Assembly: GCF_000315425.1 (NCBI RefSeq) | Contig: NZ_JH992925.1 | Span: 455,128-519,127 of the forward strand | DNA: 64,000 bases | Direction: 5' to 3' | Origin: Massilia timonae CCUG 45783 | GTDB lineage: Bacteria > Pseudomonadota > Gammaproteobacteria > Burkholderiales > Burkholderiaceae_D | In this document: in pieces, positions 8,107 to 17,569 of the stretch | How the letters are laid out: every line of letters starts with the position of its first letter | How positions within the stretch are numbered: position 1 is the first letter of the stretch | Translations under genes and position numbers: made by a program | Notes under the pieces: generated by a model | Seen by the model: only the letters and a program-made list of their open reading frames with translations | What the model was told of the DNA's origin: nothing | Database searches by the model: none

Positions 8107-8946
8107 TTATTCGACCGCGTCCTTCGGCGATGGCTTCGGCCCGCTCTTGGCCCAGAACTTCCACCATGGCGCCTCGCCGCGCGCGTTCGGATTGATGAAG
8201 TAGCTGTTCGGATAGTTGAGCAGGAACACGCGCTGGGTATCGTCGCGCAGCAGCGGCATGCCGAGCTTGTCGTAGCTGCGCATCATGATGAACAGCGCTT
8301 CTTCGCGCGCCGGCGCGTCGCTGTAGTTGGTCACCGCATCCTGGGCGCGGTTGAGCGCCGCCAGGTAGGCGCCGCGGCGATAGTAGTAATTGGCGACGTG
8401 CACTTCGTACTGCGCCATCGCGTTGATCAGGTAGCTCATGCGCTCGATCGAGTCTTGCGCATATTTGCTGTTCGGGAACTTGTCGACCAGGGCCTTGAAG
8501 GCGGCGAAGGCTTCGCGCGTCGCGCGCGGATCGCGTTCGGTCGGGTCTTGTTCGTAGACGAAGCTGAAGAAGCCGAGCTGGTCGTTGAAGTTGACCAGGC
8601 CGCGCAGGTAATACATATAGTCGACCTGGGCGTGGTTCGGGTGCAGCTTGATGAAACGCTCGACCGCGGCCAGCGCCTCGGCCTGGTCGCCCGCTTTGTA
8701 GTGGGCGTAGGCGATCTCCATCTGCGCCTGCGTTGCATAGACGCCAAACGGGAAGTTGGTTTCGAGCCGCTGGAACAGCGGAATTGCGGCTTCGTAGTGC
8801 CCGCCGGCCATCTCATCGCGCGCCTCAGCGTATAATTTCTCCGCCGACCAGTTTTTGGATTCGTCGGCAGGCTTCGGCAGAACACTGCATGCCGAGAGGC
8901 CGACGAGGGCGCAAGTTGCGACCAACACAGACAATTTTTTTTGCAT
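8107..8946 (-). CDS. bamD: Outer-membrane assembly lipoprotein BamD
   Basis: A protein of 279 residues from the ATG at 8946. A lipoprotein signal peptide ends in the lipobox LSAC with acylated C20. Five TPR-like repeats follow (WSAEKLYAEARDEMAGGHYEAA, PFGVYATQAQMEIAYAHYK, VDYMYYLRGLVNF, FPNSKYAQDSIERM, HVANYYYRRGAYLAA), the BamD/ComL fold. BamD is the essential partner of BamA in beta-barrel insertion. It is transcribed away from rluD, as in many proteobacteria. A consensus -10 box lies 44 bases upstream. Open frame continues upstream of 8946 but without a signal peptide, so this start is preferred. Confidence 0.95.
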   Translation of the reverse strand: MQKKLSVLVATCALVGLSACSVLPKPADESKNWSAEKLYAEARDEMAGGHYEAAIPLFQRLETNFPFGVYATQAQMEIAYAHYKAGDQAEALAAVERFIKLHPNHAQVDYMYYLRGLVNFNDQLGFFSFVYEQDPTERDPRATREAFAAFKALVDKFPNSKYAQDSIERMSYLINAMAQYEVHVANYYYRRGAYLAALNRAQDAVTNYSDAPAREEALFIMMRSYDKLGMPLLRDDTQRVFLLNYPNSYFINPNARGEAPWWKFWAKSGPKPSPKDAVE

Positions 8947-8989
8947 AGCTTTTTGCAGAGAAGTTTTACCTAGATTCAACGAACGGCTG

Positions 8990-8995
8990 ATTATA
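8990..8995 (-). promoter_or_regulatory. bamD -10 box
   Basis: A perfect TATAAT on the minus strand lies 44 bases upstream of the bamD ATG, with GGC before it. The expected -35 region has no good match, so this is a -10 call only. It lies inside the intergenic region shared with rluD. Confidence 0.5.
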
Positions 8996-9010
8996 GCCGA
9001 TGGGACTGAC

Positions 9011-10105
9011 GTGATATTAACTCCTGCGCCGGATTCGGCGGATTTACCTATTGACCCTGACTTTGACGATGAACTGGAGGCCGGGTTCGCCCCCGCGCCC
9101 GGCATCGACCTGTCGCCGATCACGCTGGCGCTGCAAGAGGAACACTGCGGCCAGCGCCTCGACAAGGTGGTGGCCGGCCTCGTGCCCCAGTTCTCGCGCA
9201 GCCGCCTGCAGCAATGGTTCGAAAGCGGCCACATCACGGTTGACGGCAAGCCGGCGCGCGGCAAGGACACGGCCTATGGCGACGAGACGATCGTCGTCGA
9301 ACCGCAGGCCGCGCCCGAGGACACGGCGTTCGCGCCGGAGCCGATGGACCTGAACATCGTCCACGAGGACGACGACATCATCGTCATCAACAAGCCGGCC
9401 GGCCTGGTCGTGCATCCCGGCTCGGGCAACTGGAGCGGCACCTTGCTCAACGGCCTGCTGCATCACTGCCCGCAACTGGTGGGCGTGCCGCGCGCCGGCA
9501 TCGTGCACCGCCTGGACAAGGATACCAGCGGCTTGATGGTGGTCGGCAAGACCCTGGCCGCCCAGACCGACCTGGTGCGCCAGCTGCAGGCGCGCACCGT
9601 CAAGCGCGAATACTTCGCGCTGGTCTGGGGCACGCCGCGCGCCTCGGGCACCATCGACAGCCCGATGGGGCGCGACGCCAAGGACCGCGTCAAGATGGCG
9701 GTCTCGAACAGCCCGTTCGCCAAGCCGGCGATCACCCATTACGAGCGCGTCGTCACCGGCGAGCTCGATCGTCGTCCGGTGTCGCTGGTGCGCTGCCGCC
9801 TCGAGACCGGCCGCACCCACCAGATCCGCGTCCATATGCAGTCGCTGGGCTTCGCGCTGGTGGGCGACGCCGTCTATGGCAAGCGCCACCTGACGCCGGT
9901 CTTCCACCGCCAGGCGCTGCAGGCGCGCCGCCTCGGCCTGGTGCATCCGGGCACCGGCGAGCAATGCGAATGGACGGTGCCGCTGGCCGACGACTTCGCC
10001 GCGCTGATCGCCCAGGCGGGCATCGAGGAGCCGCAGGACGGCGACGTCAAGAACGAGATCGACGACGAGGATGACGACGACGGCGTCGTCACCTACCGCG
10101 TATGA
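9011..10105 (+). CDS. rluD: 23S rRNA pseudouridine synthase RluD
   Basis: A protein of 364 residues from GTG 9011; the open frame upstream runs into the bamD promoter region, so a later start is preferred. An acidic N-terminal extension (1-35) precedes an S4 RNA-binding domain (about 45-105). The RsuA/RluA catalytic domain has INKPAGLVVHPGSG and HRLDKDTSGLMVVGK, with catalytic D169. RluD converts U1911, U1915 and U1917 (E. coli numbering) of helix 69 to pseudouridine. The stop overlaps the start of pgeF by 4 bases, the usual rluD-yfiH pairing. RluA/C paralogues are alternatives, but bamD and pgeF neighbours favour RluD. Confidence 0.92.
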   Translation: MILTPAPDSADLPIDPDFDDELEAGFAPAPGIDLSPITLALQEEHCGQRLDKVVAGLVPQFSRSRLQQWFESGHITVDGKPARGKDTAYGDETIVVEPQAAPEDTAFAPEPMDLNIVHEDDDIIVINKPAGLVVHPGSGNWSGTLLNGLLHHCPQLVGVPRAGIVHRLDKDTSGLMVVGKTLAAQTDLVRQLQARTVKREYFALVWGTPRASGTIDSPMGRDAKDRVKMAVSNSPFAKPAITHYERVVTGELDRRPVSLVRCRLETGRTHQIRVHMQSLGFALVGDAVYGKRHLTPVFHRQALQARRLGLVHPGTGEQCEWTVPLADDFAALIAQAGIEEPQDGDVKNEIDDEDDDDGVVTYRV

Positions 10106-10893
10106 CGCATCGAGCGCTTGGCGCCGCCGACCTGGTATGGCCGGACTGGCCCGACCTGCCGGCCTCGATCGGGGCGCTGGCCACCAGTCGCGATGGCGGC
10201 ATCAGCGCCGCGCCGTATGACGACGGCAAGGGCGGCGGTGGCCTGAACCTGGGCCTGCACGTGAACGACGACCCGGACGCCGTGCGCGCCAACCGCGAGC
10301 GCCTGCAAGCCTGGCTGCCTGGTCGTCCGGCCTGGATCGCCCAGGTGCATGGCGCCGACGTGGTCGATGCCGTGAAGGTGGGGCCGGAGCGGCCGGTGTG
10401 TACCGGCGACGCCAGCACGGCGACGGCGCCGGGCATCGTGTGCGCGATCCTGACCGCCGACTGCCTGCCGGTGCTGTTCGCCGACCTCGATGGCAAGGTG
10501 GTGGGCGCGGCCCACGCCGGCTGGCGCGGCCTGGCCGGCGGCGTGCTGGGCGCGACCGTGAGCGCCATGCGCGCGGCCGGCGCCGGCGAAATCACCGCCT
10601 GGATGGGTCCGGCCATCGGTCCCGACGCCTTCGAGGTGGGGCAGGACGTGGTGGACGCCTTCGTGGCGGCGATCCCGGGGGAGGCCACGCGCGCCTGCTT
10701 CCGTGACTATCCTGACCGTCCGGGTAAATACCTGGCCGATATGTTCACCCTGGCGCGCCTGATGCTGGCGCGCGACGGCGTCGAACGCGTCCATGGCGGC
10801 GGCTTGTGCACCGCCAGCGCGCCCGAGCGCTTCTATTCCTACCGCCGCGACGGCGTCACCGGCCGTCAGGCCAGTTTGATCTGGATCAAGTGA
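10102..10893 (+). CDS. pgeF: Peptidoglycan editing factor PgeF / YfiH (LACC1-type)
   Basis: A protein of 263 residues of the multicopper-polyphenol-oxidase/LACC1 family. Metal-site motifs are visible: QVHGADVV (His), TADCLPVLFAD (Cys) and GAAHAGWRGLAGGVL (His). C-terminal YSYRRDGVTGRQASLIW is typical. E. coli YfiH prevents incorporation of serine in place of alanine into peptidoglycan precursors; family members also show purine-nucleoside phosphorylase and adenosine deaminase activity. It is translationally coupled to rluD by an ATGA overlap. Confidence 0.92.
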   Translation: MTHRALGAADLVWPDWPDLPASIGALATSRDGGISAAPYDDGKGGGGLNLGLHVNDDPDAVRANRERLQAWLPGRPAWIAQVHGADVVDAVKVGPERPVCTGDASTATAPGIVCAILTADCLPVLFADLDGKVVGAAHAGWRGLAGGVLGATVSAMRAAGAGEITAWMGPAIGPDAFEVGQDVVDAFVAAIPGEATRACFRDYPDRPGKYLADMFTLARLMLARDGVERVHGGGLCTASAPERFYSYRRDGVTGRQASLIWIK

Positions 10894-10919
10894 CAGATCG
10901 GCATCCTGGCCGATACTGC

Positions 10920-11171
10920 TCAGTCGCCGTCACCATCCGCATCCGATGGGGCGGCGGCATCCCCGGTTCCACCGTTCTCCCCCGGTTTGCGCGGGCCCTG
11001 CGCCGCCGTTCGGCTACGCTGCCGACGCCGCTTTGCGCCAGTGAGATAAAAAAGAATGGATAATGGCACTGCGCAATAAAAAACGAAGGTCATGATCCCG
11101 CCGACCACCGTCGGTTCGGTCGCCGCCATGAGCACGACAACATATATCCAGGCGATGGCGACGATCCACAT
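10920..11171 (-). CDS. Small hypothetical membrane protein, 83 residues
   Basis: Starts at ATG 11171 with MWIVAIAWIYVVVLMAATEP. Two transmembrane segments (about 2-18 and 24-43) are followed by a basic and then acidic, disordered tail rich in Arg, Gly and Asp (KRRRQRS...SDADGDGD). Two helices with a short loop and a charged tail suggest an inner-membrane protein. It is divergent from phaC, with 52 bases between start codons, so the two may share a control region. No function is assigned. Confidence 0.65.
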   Translation of the reverse strand: MWIVAIAWIYVVVLMAATEPTVVGGIMTFVFYCAVPLSILFYLTGAKRRRQRSRTAAQGPRKPGENGGTGDAAAPSDADGDGD

Positions 11172-11223
11172 GATGTTCTGTTTTTTTGGTTGAAGAGACG
11201 AGATTCTAACAACGGATGCCCAC

Positions 11224-12990
11224 ATGAACATGCCTGACCCGCAAGCTGTCGCCGCAACCTGGCTGTCCCAATTCACCGATCCCAAGGCCTGGGAGGGCTG
11301 GATGAAGATGGCGCCCATGACGCCGCCGCCGGCCTCGGCCAATCCGCTAACCGGTTTCCTGAAAGACGTCGGCGCCGGCATCGACCCGCTCAAGCTCGAA
11401 TCGATCCGCGACGACTATCTCAAAAAGGGCGCCCAGCTGTGGCAAGATTTTGTGTCGGGCAAGACGCCCGAACTGCATGACAGGCGCTTCTCGGCTTCCG
11501 AATGGACGGCGCATCCGCTGTCGGCATTCTCGGCCGCCTCCTATCTGCTCAATTCCGAGTTCATGCTGGCGCTGGCCGACGCGGTCGAGGCCGGCCCACG
11601 CGAGCGCCAGAAGATCCGGTTCGCGGTCCAGCAAATGGTCGACGCCATGTCGCCCGCCAATTTCTTCGCGACGAATCCGGAAGCGCAGAAGAAGATGATC
11701 GACACCAAGGGCGAGAGCCTGACCAAGGGCATGGCGAATATGCTGGCCGACCTGCAGAAGGGCCGCATCTCGCAATCGGACGAATCCGCCTTCGAGGTCG
11801 GCCGCAACGTCGGCAACACGCCAGGCCAGGTGGTGTTCGAGAACGAGCTGTTCCAGCTGATCCAGTACACCCCTGGCACGCCGACCGTGCGCAGCGTGCC
11901 GCTGCTGATGATCCCGCCGTGCATCAACAAGTTCTACATCCTCGACCTGCAGCCCGAGAATTCGCTGGTGCGCTACGCGGTGGAGCAGGGCAATACCGTG
12001 TTCATGGTGTCCTGGCGTAATCCGGACCGCAGCCAGGCGAACCTGCGCTGGGACGATTACGTCGAAACCGGCGCGATCCGCGCGCTGGACGTGGTGGGCG
12101 ACATCACCGGGCAAGAAAAGGCCCATGTGTTCGGCTTCTGCGTCGGCGGCACGATCGCCGCCACCGCGCTGGCGGTGCTGGCCGCGCGCGGCCGCCAGCC
12201 GGCCGCCAGCCTGACGCTGCTCACGACCTTGCTCGATTTTTCCGATACCGGCGTGCTCGAAGTGTTCGTCGACGAGGCCCAGGTGGCGCTGCGCGAACAG
12301 ACCCTGGGCGGCGGCGGCCTGATGCCGGGACGCGACCTGGCGACAACGTTCTCGGCCCTGCGTCCAAACGACCTGGTATGGAACTATGTGCAGCAAAACT
12401 ATTTGAAGGGCAAGGAACCGCCGGCCTTCGACCTGCTGTACTGGAATGCCGACAGCACCAACCTGCCGGGGCCGATGTTCTGCTGGTACCTGCGCAACAC
12501 CTACCTGGAAAACAAGCTCAAGAATCCGGGCGCATTGACGGTGTGCGGCGTGCCGGTCGACCTCGGCAAGATCGATGCGCCGGTGTTCATGTACGGCTCG
12601 AAGGAAGACCATATCGTGCCATGGCAGGCGGCGTATGCCTCGATGGGGCTGCTCAATCCGAAGAAGCCGAAGGCGAACCGTTTCGTGCTGGGCGCGTCGG
12701 GCCATATCGCCGGCGTCATCAATCCGGCGGCGAAGAACAAGCGCAGCTACTGGGTCAACGACGAGGTTGGCAAAGCGGGCGGAAAAGCCGGCGGAAAGTC
12801 GCGACCCAGGGACGATGCCGCCTGGTTCGACGGCGCGGTCGAGCACAAGGGGAGCTGGTGGCCGGAGTGGGCAAAATTCCTGGCGCAACACGGCGGCGCC
12901 GAGGTGCCGGCGCCAGAGACGCCCGGCAATGCGCAATACACGGCGCTGGAACCGGCGCCCGGCCGCTACGTCAAGGCGCGTGCCGATTGA
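11224..12990 (+). CDS. phaC: Class I poly(3-hydroxyalkanoate) synthase PhaC
   Basis: A protein of 588 residues, the usual length of a class I synthase. An N-terminal PhaC_N domain (about 85-250) is followed by an alpha/beta hydrolase fold. The lipase-like box GFCVGGT gives catalytic C306; the Asp lies in YGSKEDHIVPW and the His in GASGHIAGVINPAAKNKRSYW. The enzyme polymerises 3-hydroxyacyl-CoA on the surface of PHA granules. Class I enzymes act without PhaE or PhaR-type subunits. phaA/phaB are not in the window, but the repressor phaR follows, as in Cupriavidus-type loci. Confidence 0.97.
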   Translation: MNMPDPQAVAATWLSQFTDPKAWEGWMKMAPMTPPPASANPLTGFLKDVGAGIDPLKLESIRDDYLKKGAQLWQDFVSGKTPELHDRRFSASEWTAHPLSAFSAASYLLNSEFMLALADAVEAGPRERQKIRFAVQQMVDAMSPANFFATNPEAQKKMIDTKGESLTKGMANMLADLQKGRISQSDESAFEVGRNVGNTPGQVVFENELFQLIQYTPGTPTVRSVPLLMIPPCINKFYILDLQPENSLVRYAVEQGNTVFMVSWRNPDRSQANLRWDDYVETGAIRALDVVGDITGQEKAHVFGFCVGGTIAATALAVLAARGRQPAASLTLLTTLLDFSDTGVLEVFVDEAQVALREQTLGGGGLMPGRDLATTFSALRPNDLVWNYVQQNYLKGKEPPAFDLLYWNADSTNLPGPMFCWYLRNTYLENKLKNPGALTVCGVPVDLGKIDAPVFMYGSKEDHIVPWQAAYASMGLLNPKKPKANRFVLGASGHIAGVINPAAKNKRSYWVNDEVGKAGGKAGGKSRPRDDAAWFDGAVEHKGSWWPEWAKFLAQHGGAEVPAPETPGNAQYTALEPAPGRYVKARAD

Positions 12991-13197
12991 CGGCGGGAGT
13001 GGTTTGTTGACAGAAAAGCTAATACAGTGAATAAACTGGTAATTGCTGCACCTGCGTCAATTGCATGGTATGGTGTCTGCTGTCCGTTTACTGCCGACCT
13101 GGCAGCGGGGGGGGGCAGGAGACGAACCGGCCATGCCGGCGCACACAATTCTAAGTACGAGGCTCACGAAGCCGCGGCGCAACCTATGGAACGAGAG
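12991..13197 (+). promoter_or_regulatory. phaC-phaR intergenic region, candidate phaR promoter and leader
   Basis: This 207-base gap has a TTGACA hexamer at 13007-13012, though no convincing -10 at 17 bases. Two TGC/GCA-containing sites follow (TTGCTGCA at 13043, TTGCATG near 13060), of the general kind reported for PhaR autoregulation. A run of nine G (13107-13115) lies further down. A purine-rich GAGAG precedes the phaR ATG. Promoter placement is uncertain. Confidence 0.35.
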
Positions 13198-13764
13198 ATG
13201 AGCAGTGTGAAGAAAAGTACGGAACGCCTGATCAAGAAATACCCGAACCGTCGCCTGTACGACACGCAGACCAGTTCATACATTACGCTTTCCGACGTCA
13301 AACAGCTCGTGCTCGACGCCGACGAGTTCACCGTGGTCGATGCCAAGAGCAATGAAGACCTGACCCGCAGCATCCTGCTGCAGATCATCCTCGAAGAGGA
13401 AGCCAACGGCGTCCCGATGTTCTCGAGCTCGGTCCTGGCCCAGATCATCCGCTATTACGGCCACGCGATGCAGGGCATGATGGGTTCTTACCTGGAAAAG
13501 AACGTGCAAGCCTTCACCGACATCCAGAACAAGTTCACCAGCAACGCCGCCGGCGCCCTCGAAGGCAAGCCGTTCAGCCCCGAGATGTGGACCCAGTTCA
13601 TGAACGTCCAGGGCCCGATGATGCAGGGCATGATGAACAACTACATCGACCAGAGCAAGAACCTGTTCCTGCAGATGCAGGAGCAGATGCAGAACCAGAG
13701 CAAGGCAATGTTCGGCGCTTTCCCGTTCCCGGGCATGCCGACCAATCCGACCGACAAGAAGTAA
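13198..13764 (+). CDS. phaR: PHA synthesis repressor PhaR
   Basis: A protein of 188 residues. The N-terminal PHB/PHA accumulation DNA-binding domain is unmistakable: [22 protein letters not shown] followed by [32 protein letters not shown]. The C-terminal half is Met/Gln-rich ([27 protein letters not shown]), the part thought to bind PHA granules. PhaR represses phasin genes and itself and is titrated away by nascent polymer. ATG 13198 gives MSSVKK; ATG 13186 is an in-frame alternative four codons earlier. The repressor is distinct from the Bacillus PhaR synthase subunit. Confidence 0.95.
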   Translation: MSSVKKSTERLIKKYPNRRLYDTQTSSYITLSDVKQLVLDADEFTVVDAKSNEDLTRSILLQIILEEEANGVPMFSSSVLAQIIRYYGHAMQGMMGSYLEKNVQAFTDIQNKFTSNAAGALEGKPFSPEMWTQFMNVQGPMMQGMMNNYIDQSKNLFLQMQEQMQNQSKAMFGAFPFPGMPTNPTDKK

Positions 13765-13861
13765 GCGTCGCTCAGCGCTGCAACACGCCGGCCCGGCGCT
13801 CCCACCGGGTCCCCGGGTTCAGGTACAATCGCGGATTGCCCAAATCATTTGTCGTCCGCCC

Positions 13862-15310
13862 ATGCCTGAACTCCGTCGTAATCCTTCTGCCAACTCCAGC
13901 AGCATCGCGGCCGCCGCGAAAGCCCCAGCCATCGTCATCCCGACGCCAGCCGCGGGTGTGACTGCGCCGAAGGTCGGCTTCGTCTCGCTCGGCTGCCCGA
14001 AGGCGCTGGTCGATTCCGAGCAGATCCTGACCCAGCTGCGCGCCGAAGGCTACCAGACCGCCAAGTCGTACGACGGCGCCGACCTGGTGATCGTCAACAC
14101 CTGCGGCTTCATCGACGCCGCGGTGCAGGAGTCGCTCGACGCGATCGGCGAGGCGCTGGCCGAGAATGGCAAGGTGATCGTCACCGGCTGCCTGGGCGCC
14201 AAGAAGGATGCCGCGGGCGACGACATCATCACCAAGGTGCACCCGAAGGTGCTGGCCGTGACCGGCCCGCACGCCGTGACCGAGGTGATGGAATCGGTGC
14301 ACCTGCACCTGCCGAAACCGCACGACCCGTTCATCGACCTGGTGCCGGACCACGGCGTCAAGCTCACGCCCAAGCACTACGCCTACCTGAAGATTTCCGA
14401 AGGCTGCAACCACCGCTGCAGCTTCTGCATCATCCCGTCGATGCGCGGCGACCTGGTGTCGCGCCGCATCGACGAGGTGCTGCTCGAGGCCGAGAACCTG
14501 TTCAAGGCCGGCGTCAAGGAACTGCTGGTGATCTCGCAGGACACGTCCGCCTACGGCGTCGACGTCAAGTTCCGCACCGGCTTCTGGAACGGCCGTCCGA
14601 TCAAGACCCACATGACGCAGCTGGTCGAAGCGCTGGGCCAGCTGGCGCGCCAGTACGATGCGTGGGTGCGCCTGCACTACGTCTATCCTTACCCGCACGT
14701 CGACCAGGCGATCCCGTTCATGGGCGACGGCCATGTGCTGCCTTACCTCGACATCCCGATGCAGCATGCGCATCCCGATGTGTTGAAGCGCATGAAGCGC
14801 CCGGCCAGCGGCGAGAAGAACCTCGAGCGCATCCTCAACTGGCGCAAGATGAACCCGGACCTGACGATCCGCTCGACCTTTATTGCCGGCTTCCCGGGCG
14901 AGACCGAGGCCGAGTTCGAATACCTGCTGGACTTCCTGAAGGAAGCGCAGATCGACCGCCTGGGCTGCTTCGCCTATTCGCCGGTCGAAGGCGCGACCGC
15001 CAACGAGCTGGCCAATCCGGTGCCCGAAGAAGTGCGCGAGGAGCGCCGCGCGCGCGTGATGCTGCTGCAAGAGGAAATCTCGGCCAAGCGCCTGCAGGCG
15101 AAGGTCGGCAAGACCTTGCGCGTGCTGGTCGACGAAGTCGTCCCGCGCGAAGCGATCGGTCGCTCGGCCGCAGATGCGCCGGAAATCGACGGCGTGGTCC
15201 ACATCAAGCGTCCGCTGGTGCCGGGCAAGCAGAAGCTGGCGGTCGGCCAGTTCGCCGACGTGGTCGTGACCCGCGCCGATGCCCACGACCTGTGGGCCAA
15301 CCCGCTCTGA
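13862..15310 (+). CDS. rimO: Ribosomal protein S12 methylthiotransferase RimO
   Basis: A radical-SAM methylthiotransferase of 482 residues. The N-terminal UPF0004 domain has three cluster cysteines (C45 in [13 protein letters not shown]81 in NTCGF, C110 in VTGCLG). The radical-SAM CxxxCxxC is C182/C186/C189 in [17 protein letters not shown], and a C-terminal TRAM domain begins near residue 415. [12 protein letters not shown] with the S12-type spacing separates RimO from MiaB. It adds a methylthio group to Asp88 of S12. An Ala-rich extension of about 35 residues precedes the family start. GGTACAAT at 13822 may be the -10 region. Confidence 0.95.
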   Translation: MPELRRNPSANSSSIAAAAKAPAIVIPTPAAGVTAPKVGFVSLGCPKALVDSEQILTQLRAEGYQTAKSYDGADLVIVNTCGFIDAAVQESLDAIGEALAENGKVIVTGCLGAKKDAAGDDIITKVHPKVLAVTGPHAVTEVMESVHLHLPKPHDPFIDLVPDHGVKLTPKHYAYLKISEGCNHRCSFCIIPSMRGDLVSRRIDEVLLEAENLFKAGVKELLVISQDTSAYGVDVKFRTGFWNGRPIKTHMTQLVEALGQLARQYDAWVRLHYVYPYPHVDQAIPFMGDGHVLPYLDIPMQHAHPDVLKRMKRPASGEKNLERILNWRKMNPDLTIRSTFIAGFPGETEAEFEYLLDFLKEAQIDRLGCFAYSPVEGATANELANPVPEEVREERRARVMLLQEEISAKRLQAKVGKTLRVLVDEVVPREAIGRSAADAPEIDGVVHIKRPLVPGKQKLAVGQFADVVVTRADAHDLWANPL

Positions 15311-15342
15311 AGCATTCATCACAACCCCGGCGCGCGAGTCCT

Positions 15343-16506
15343 ATGAACGAGAAGTCGATCCAGACCACCCTGATCCATAGCGACTACGTCGCGCCGAGCG
15401 GCTTCGATGCCTTCCCGCCCGGCATCCACCGCGCGTCGACGGTGCTGTTTCCGAACACCGCGGCGATGCGCTCGACCGAGTGGCGCGACAAGCAGGCGTA
15501 TACCTATGGCCTGCACGGCACGCCGACCACGTTTACGCTCGAGGCCAAGCTGGCCGAGATCGAAGGCGGCGCGCATTGCTTGCTGACGCCCTCGGGCCTG
15601 GCGGCGATCGCGATGGTCGACTTCGCCTTGCTCAAGAGCGGCGACGACGTCCTGCTGCCGGATAACGTCTACAACCCGAACCGCGAGCTGGGACGCTGGC
15701 TGACCCAGGACTTCGGCGTGTCGGCGCGCTACTACGACCCCATGATCGGGGCCGGCATCGCGGAGCTGATCCGGCCGAACACGAAGTTGCTGTGGACCGA
15801 GGCGCCGGGATCGGTGTCGATGGAAGTGCCGGACCTGCCGGCCCTGTGCCAGGCGGCCCATGCGCGCGGCGTGGTCGTCGCGCTGGACAACACCTGGGCG
15901 GCCGGGCTGGCCCTGCGCGGCTTCGACCACGGCGTCGACATCGTCATGCATGCGCTGACCAAGTACCAGTCGGGCGGCGCGGACCTCTTGATGGGCGCCG
16001 TGATCACGCGCGACAAGGCGCTGAACGACCGCATCGCCCAGGCGCATATGCGGCTCGGGATGGGCGTGAGCCCGGACGACGCCTACCTGGTGCAGCGCGG
16101 CCTGCCGACGATGAAGCTGCGCTTCGAGCGCCACGACGCCAGCGCGCGCGAGTTGGCGGCCTGGTTCAAGGCGCGGCCTGAAGTGAGCAAGGTGTTGCAT
16201 CCGGCGTTCGAGGATTGCCCCGGCCACGCATTGTGGAAACGCGATTTCAAGGGAGCCGGTGGACTGTTCTCGGTCGTGTTCGATCCGCGCTACGATGAAG
16301 CCCAGGTCGACCGCATGGTCGACGCCTTGCGCCTGTTCGGCATCGGCTACAGCTGGGGCGGACCGAACAGCCTGGTGATGCCGTACCGGATCAAGAGTCT
16401 GCGCGACAAGTGGATCGATCCCGGCGTGCTGGTGCGCTTCAATGTCGGGCTGGAAGAGCCAGGCGACCTGATCGCCGACCTGGAACGGGCATTCGGCCAG
16501 CTGTAA
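15343..16506 (+). CDS. metC: Cystathionine beta-lyase MetC
   Basis: A Cys/Met-metabolism PLP enzyme of 387 residues starting MNEKSIQTTLIHSD at ATG 15343. Typical motifs are YTYGLHGTPTTFTLEAKLAEIEGG, LLTPSGLAAIAM, LDNTWAAGLALRGF and the PLP lysine K207 in HALTKYQSGGADLLMG. Cystathionine beta-lyase cleaves cystathionine to homocysteine, pyruvate and ammonia. The C-terminal GIGYSWGGPNSLVMPY is of MetC type. The gene starts 32 bases after rimO and a strong terminator follows, so rimO-metC probably form one unit. Confidence 0.93.
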   Translation: MNEKSIQTTLIHSDYVAPSGFDAFPPGIHRASTVLFPNTAAMRSTEWRDKQAYTYGLHGTPTTFTLEAKLAEIEGGAHCLLTPSGLAAIAMVDFALLKSGDDVLLPDNVYNPNRELGRWLTQDFGVSARYYDPMIGAGIAELIRPNTKLLWTEAPGSVSMEVPDLPALCQAAHARGVVVALDNTWAAGLALRGFDHGVDIVMHALTKYQSGGADLLMGAVITRDKALNDRIAQAHMRLGMGVSPDDAYLVQRGLPTMKLRFERHDASARELAAWFKARPEVSKVLHPAFEDCPGHALWKRDFKGAGGLFSVVFDPRYDEAQVDRMVDALRLFGIGYSWGGPNSLVMPYRIKSLRDKWIDPGVLVRFNVGLEEPGDLIADLERAFGQL

Positions 16507-16512
16507 ACTGAA

Positions 16513-16542
16513 AATGGGGCCTCGTCGGCCCCATTCGTTTTT
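16513..16542. terminator. Bidirectional intrinsic terminator after metC
   Basis: AATGGGGCC (16513-16521) pairs with GGCCCCATT (16527-16535) across a 5-nt loop, followed by CGTTTTT. On the minus strand it is followed by TTTTC, so it can serve both convergent genes. Confidence 0.85.
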
Positions 16543-16903
16543 AAACCGGCATCGCCCGGTTACTGTTCAGGTCGAGGAAGCCGCGCACCAGGCGGTAGGC
16601 CTTCCACACCCAGACCACGAACCAGAGCAGGTAGGCGATCGGAATGCCGATCACGGTCATGAACAGCACGCCGCCGACCGCCATCCAGGCCACGTACCAC
16701 CAGAACGAGCGGATCATCCAGGTGTGATGGCTGTGGACCATCGTTCCCGCGGTTTCCGGGCGCTTGATGTAGTTGATGATCACCGGGACGATCGACAGCA
16801 TCCCGAGCGAAAAGAAGAACGTCAGCGCGTGGATGACGTACAGGATGCGCGCCCACTGCTTGTTGTCCTCGACGCCTCGTTCCAAAACCAGTTCTTGCGA
16901 CAT
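16541..16903 (-). CDS. DUF4870-like membrane protein
   Basis: A protein of 120 residues with three hydrophobic segments: ARILYVIHALTFFFSLGMLSIVPVI (about 18-43), FWWYVAWMAVGGVLFMTVIGIP and AYLLWFVVWVWKAYRL. The sequence VIINYIKRPETAGT and the terminal YRLVRGFLDL are as in the DUF4870/Tic20-like family of small inner-membrane proteins of unknown function. It is convergent with metC. Confidence 0.7.
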   Translation of the reverse strand: MSQELVLERGVEDNKQWARILYVIHALTFFFSLGMLSIVPVIINYIKRPETAGTMVHSHHTWMIRSFWWYVAWMAVGGVLFMTVIGIPIAYLLWFVVWVWKAYRLVRGFLDLNSNRAMPV

Positions 16904-17001
16904 AATGGCTCCTCATAAGGACGGGATCGGCCCCGTTCGTTGCCATTGTAGCAGCGTCGATCGCGCAGGCCCGGGTCATGCCGGCCCGAATCACGAAGGA
17001 T

Positions 17002-17439
17002 TCAACCTACATGTTGCTGGACCCAGGCCGCGAGCCGCCCCGCATCCATGGCGCCCGACTGGCGCGCGATCTCGCGTCCGCCCTTGAACAGCGCGAGCGT
17101 CGGGATGCTGCGGATCGCGAAGCGTGCGGACAGGTCCTGCGAGCGCTCGGTATCGACCTTCAGCAGGCGCACCTGCGGCTCCAGTCGCTGGGCGGCCTGG
17201 GCATACGCCGGCGCCATCATCTTGCACGGACCGCACCATTCGGCCCAGAAGTCGACCAGCACCGGGATGTCGTTGCGCCCCACGTGGCGCTCGAAGCGGG
17301 CGCTGTCGACGTCCAGCGGACGGCCGCTGAAGATGGCTTGCGAACATTTGCCGCAAGTAGGGGCGTCCTGCAGGCGCGCCTGCGGCATGCGGTTGACCGC
17401 ATCGCAGTGTGGGCAGACGACGTGGAGCGGGTCGCTCAT
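17002..17439 (-). CDS. trxC: Thioredoxin TrxC (thioredoxin 2)
   Basis: A protein of 145 residues from ATG 17439. An N-terminal zinc ribbon (C9, C12, C29, C32 in VCPHCDAV and TCGKC) precedes a thioredoxin fold with active site WCGPC (C69, C72) and the cis-Pro loop SIPTLALFKGG. This zinc-binding N terminus distinguishes TrxC from TrxA. In E. coli trxC is under OxyR control and reduces protein disulfides in the cytoplasm. A GGAGAA ribosome-binding site lies just upstream of the start. Confidence 0.95.
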   Translation of the reverse strand: MSDPLHVVCPHCDAVNRMPQARLQDAPTCGKCSQAIFSGRPLDVDSARFERHVGRNDIPVLVDFWAEWCGPCKMMAPAYAQAAQRLEPQVRLLKVDTERSQDLSARFAIRSIPTLALFKGGREIARQSGAMDAGRLAAWVQQHVG

Positions 17440-17569
17440 GGGGTTCTCCTTCGGTGTGCGATGACGGTATTGTAAGCGGCGCCGCGCAATGGCGTCGCCG
17501 CCCCAGCCATGCGCCGCGCCCGGCCCGACTTGCATAGAATTGTGGAAACGACACGACCACGATAGTCCC

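Noticed and set aside
8947-9010. In-frame extension of rluD upstream of 9011 into a longer protein
   Set aside because: The extension has no family similarity and overlaps the bamD start and promoter region.
13027-13197. N-terminal extension of PhaR
   Set aside because: PhaR family proteins begin close to the [11 protein letters not shown] motif; the upstream codons cover the G9 tract and look like leader sequence.
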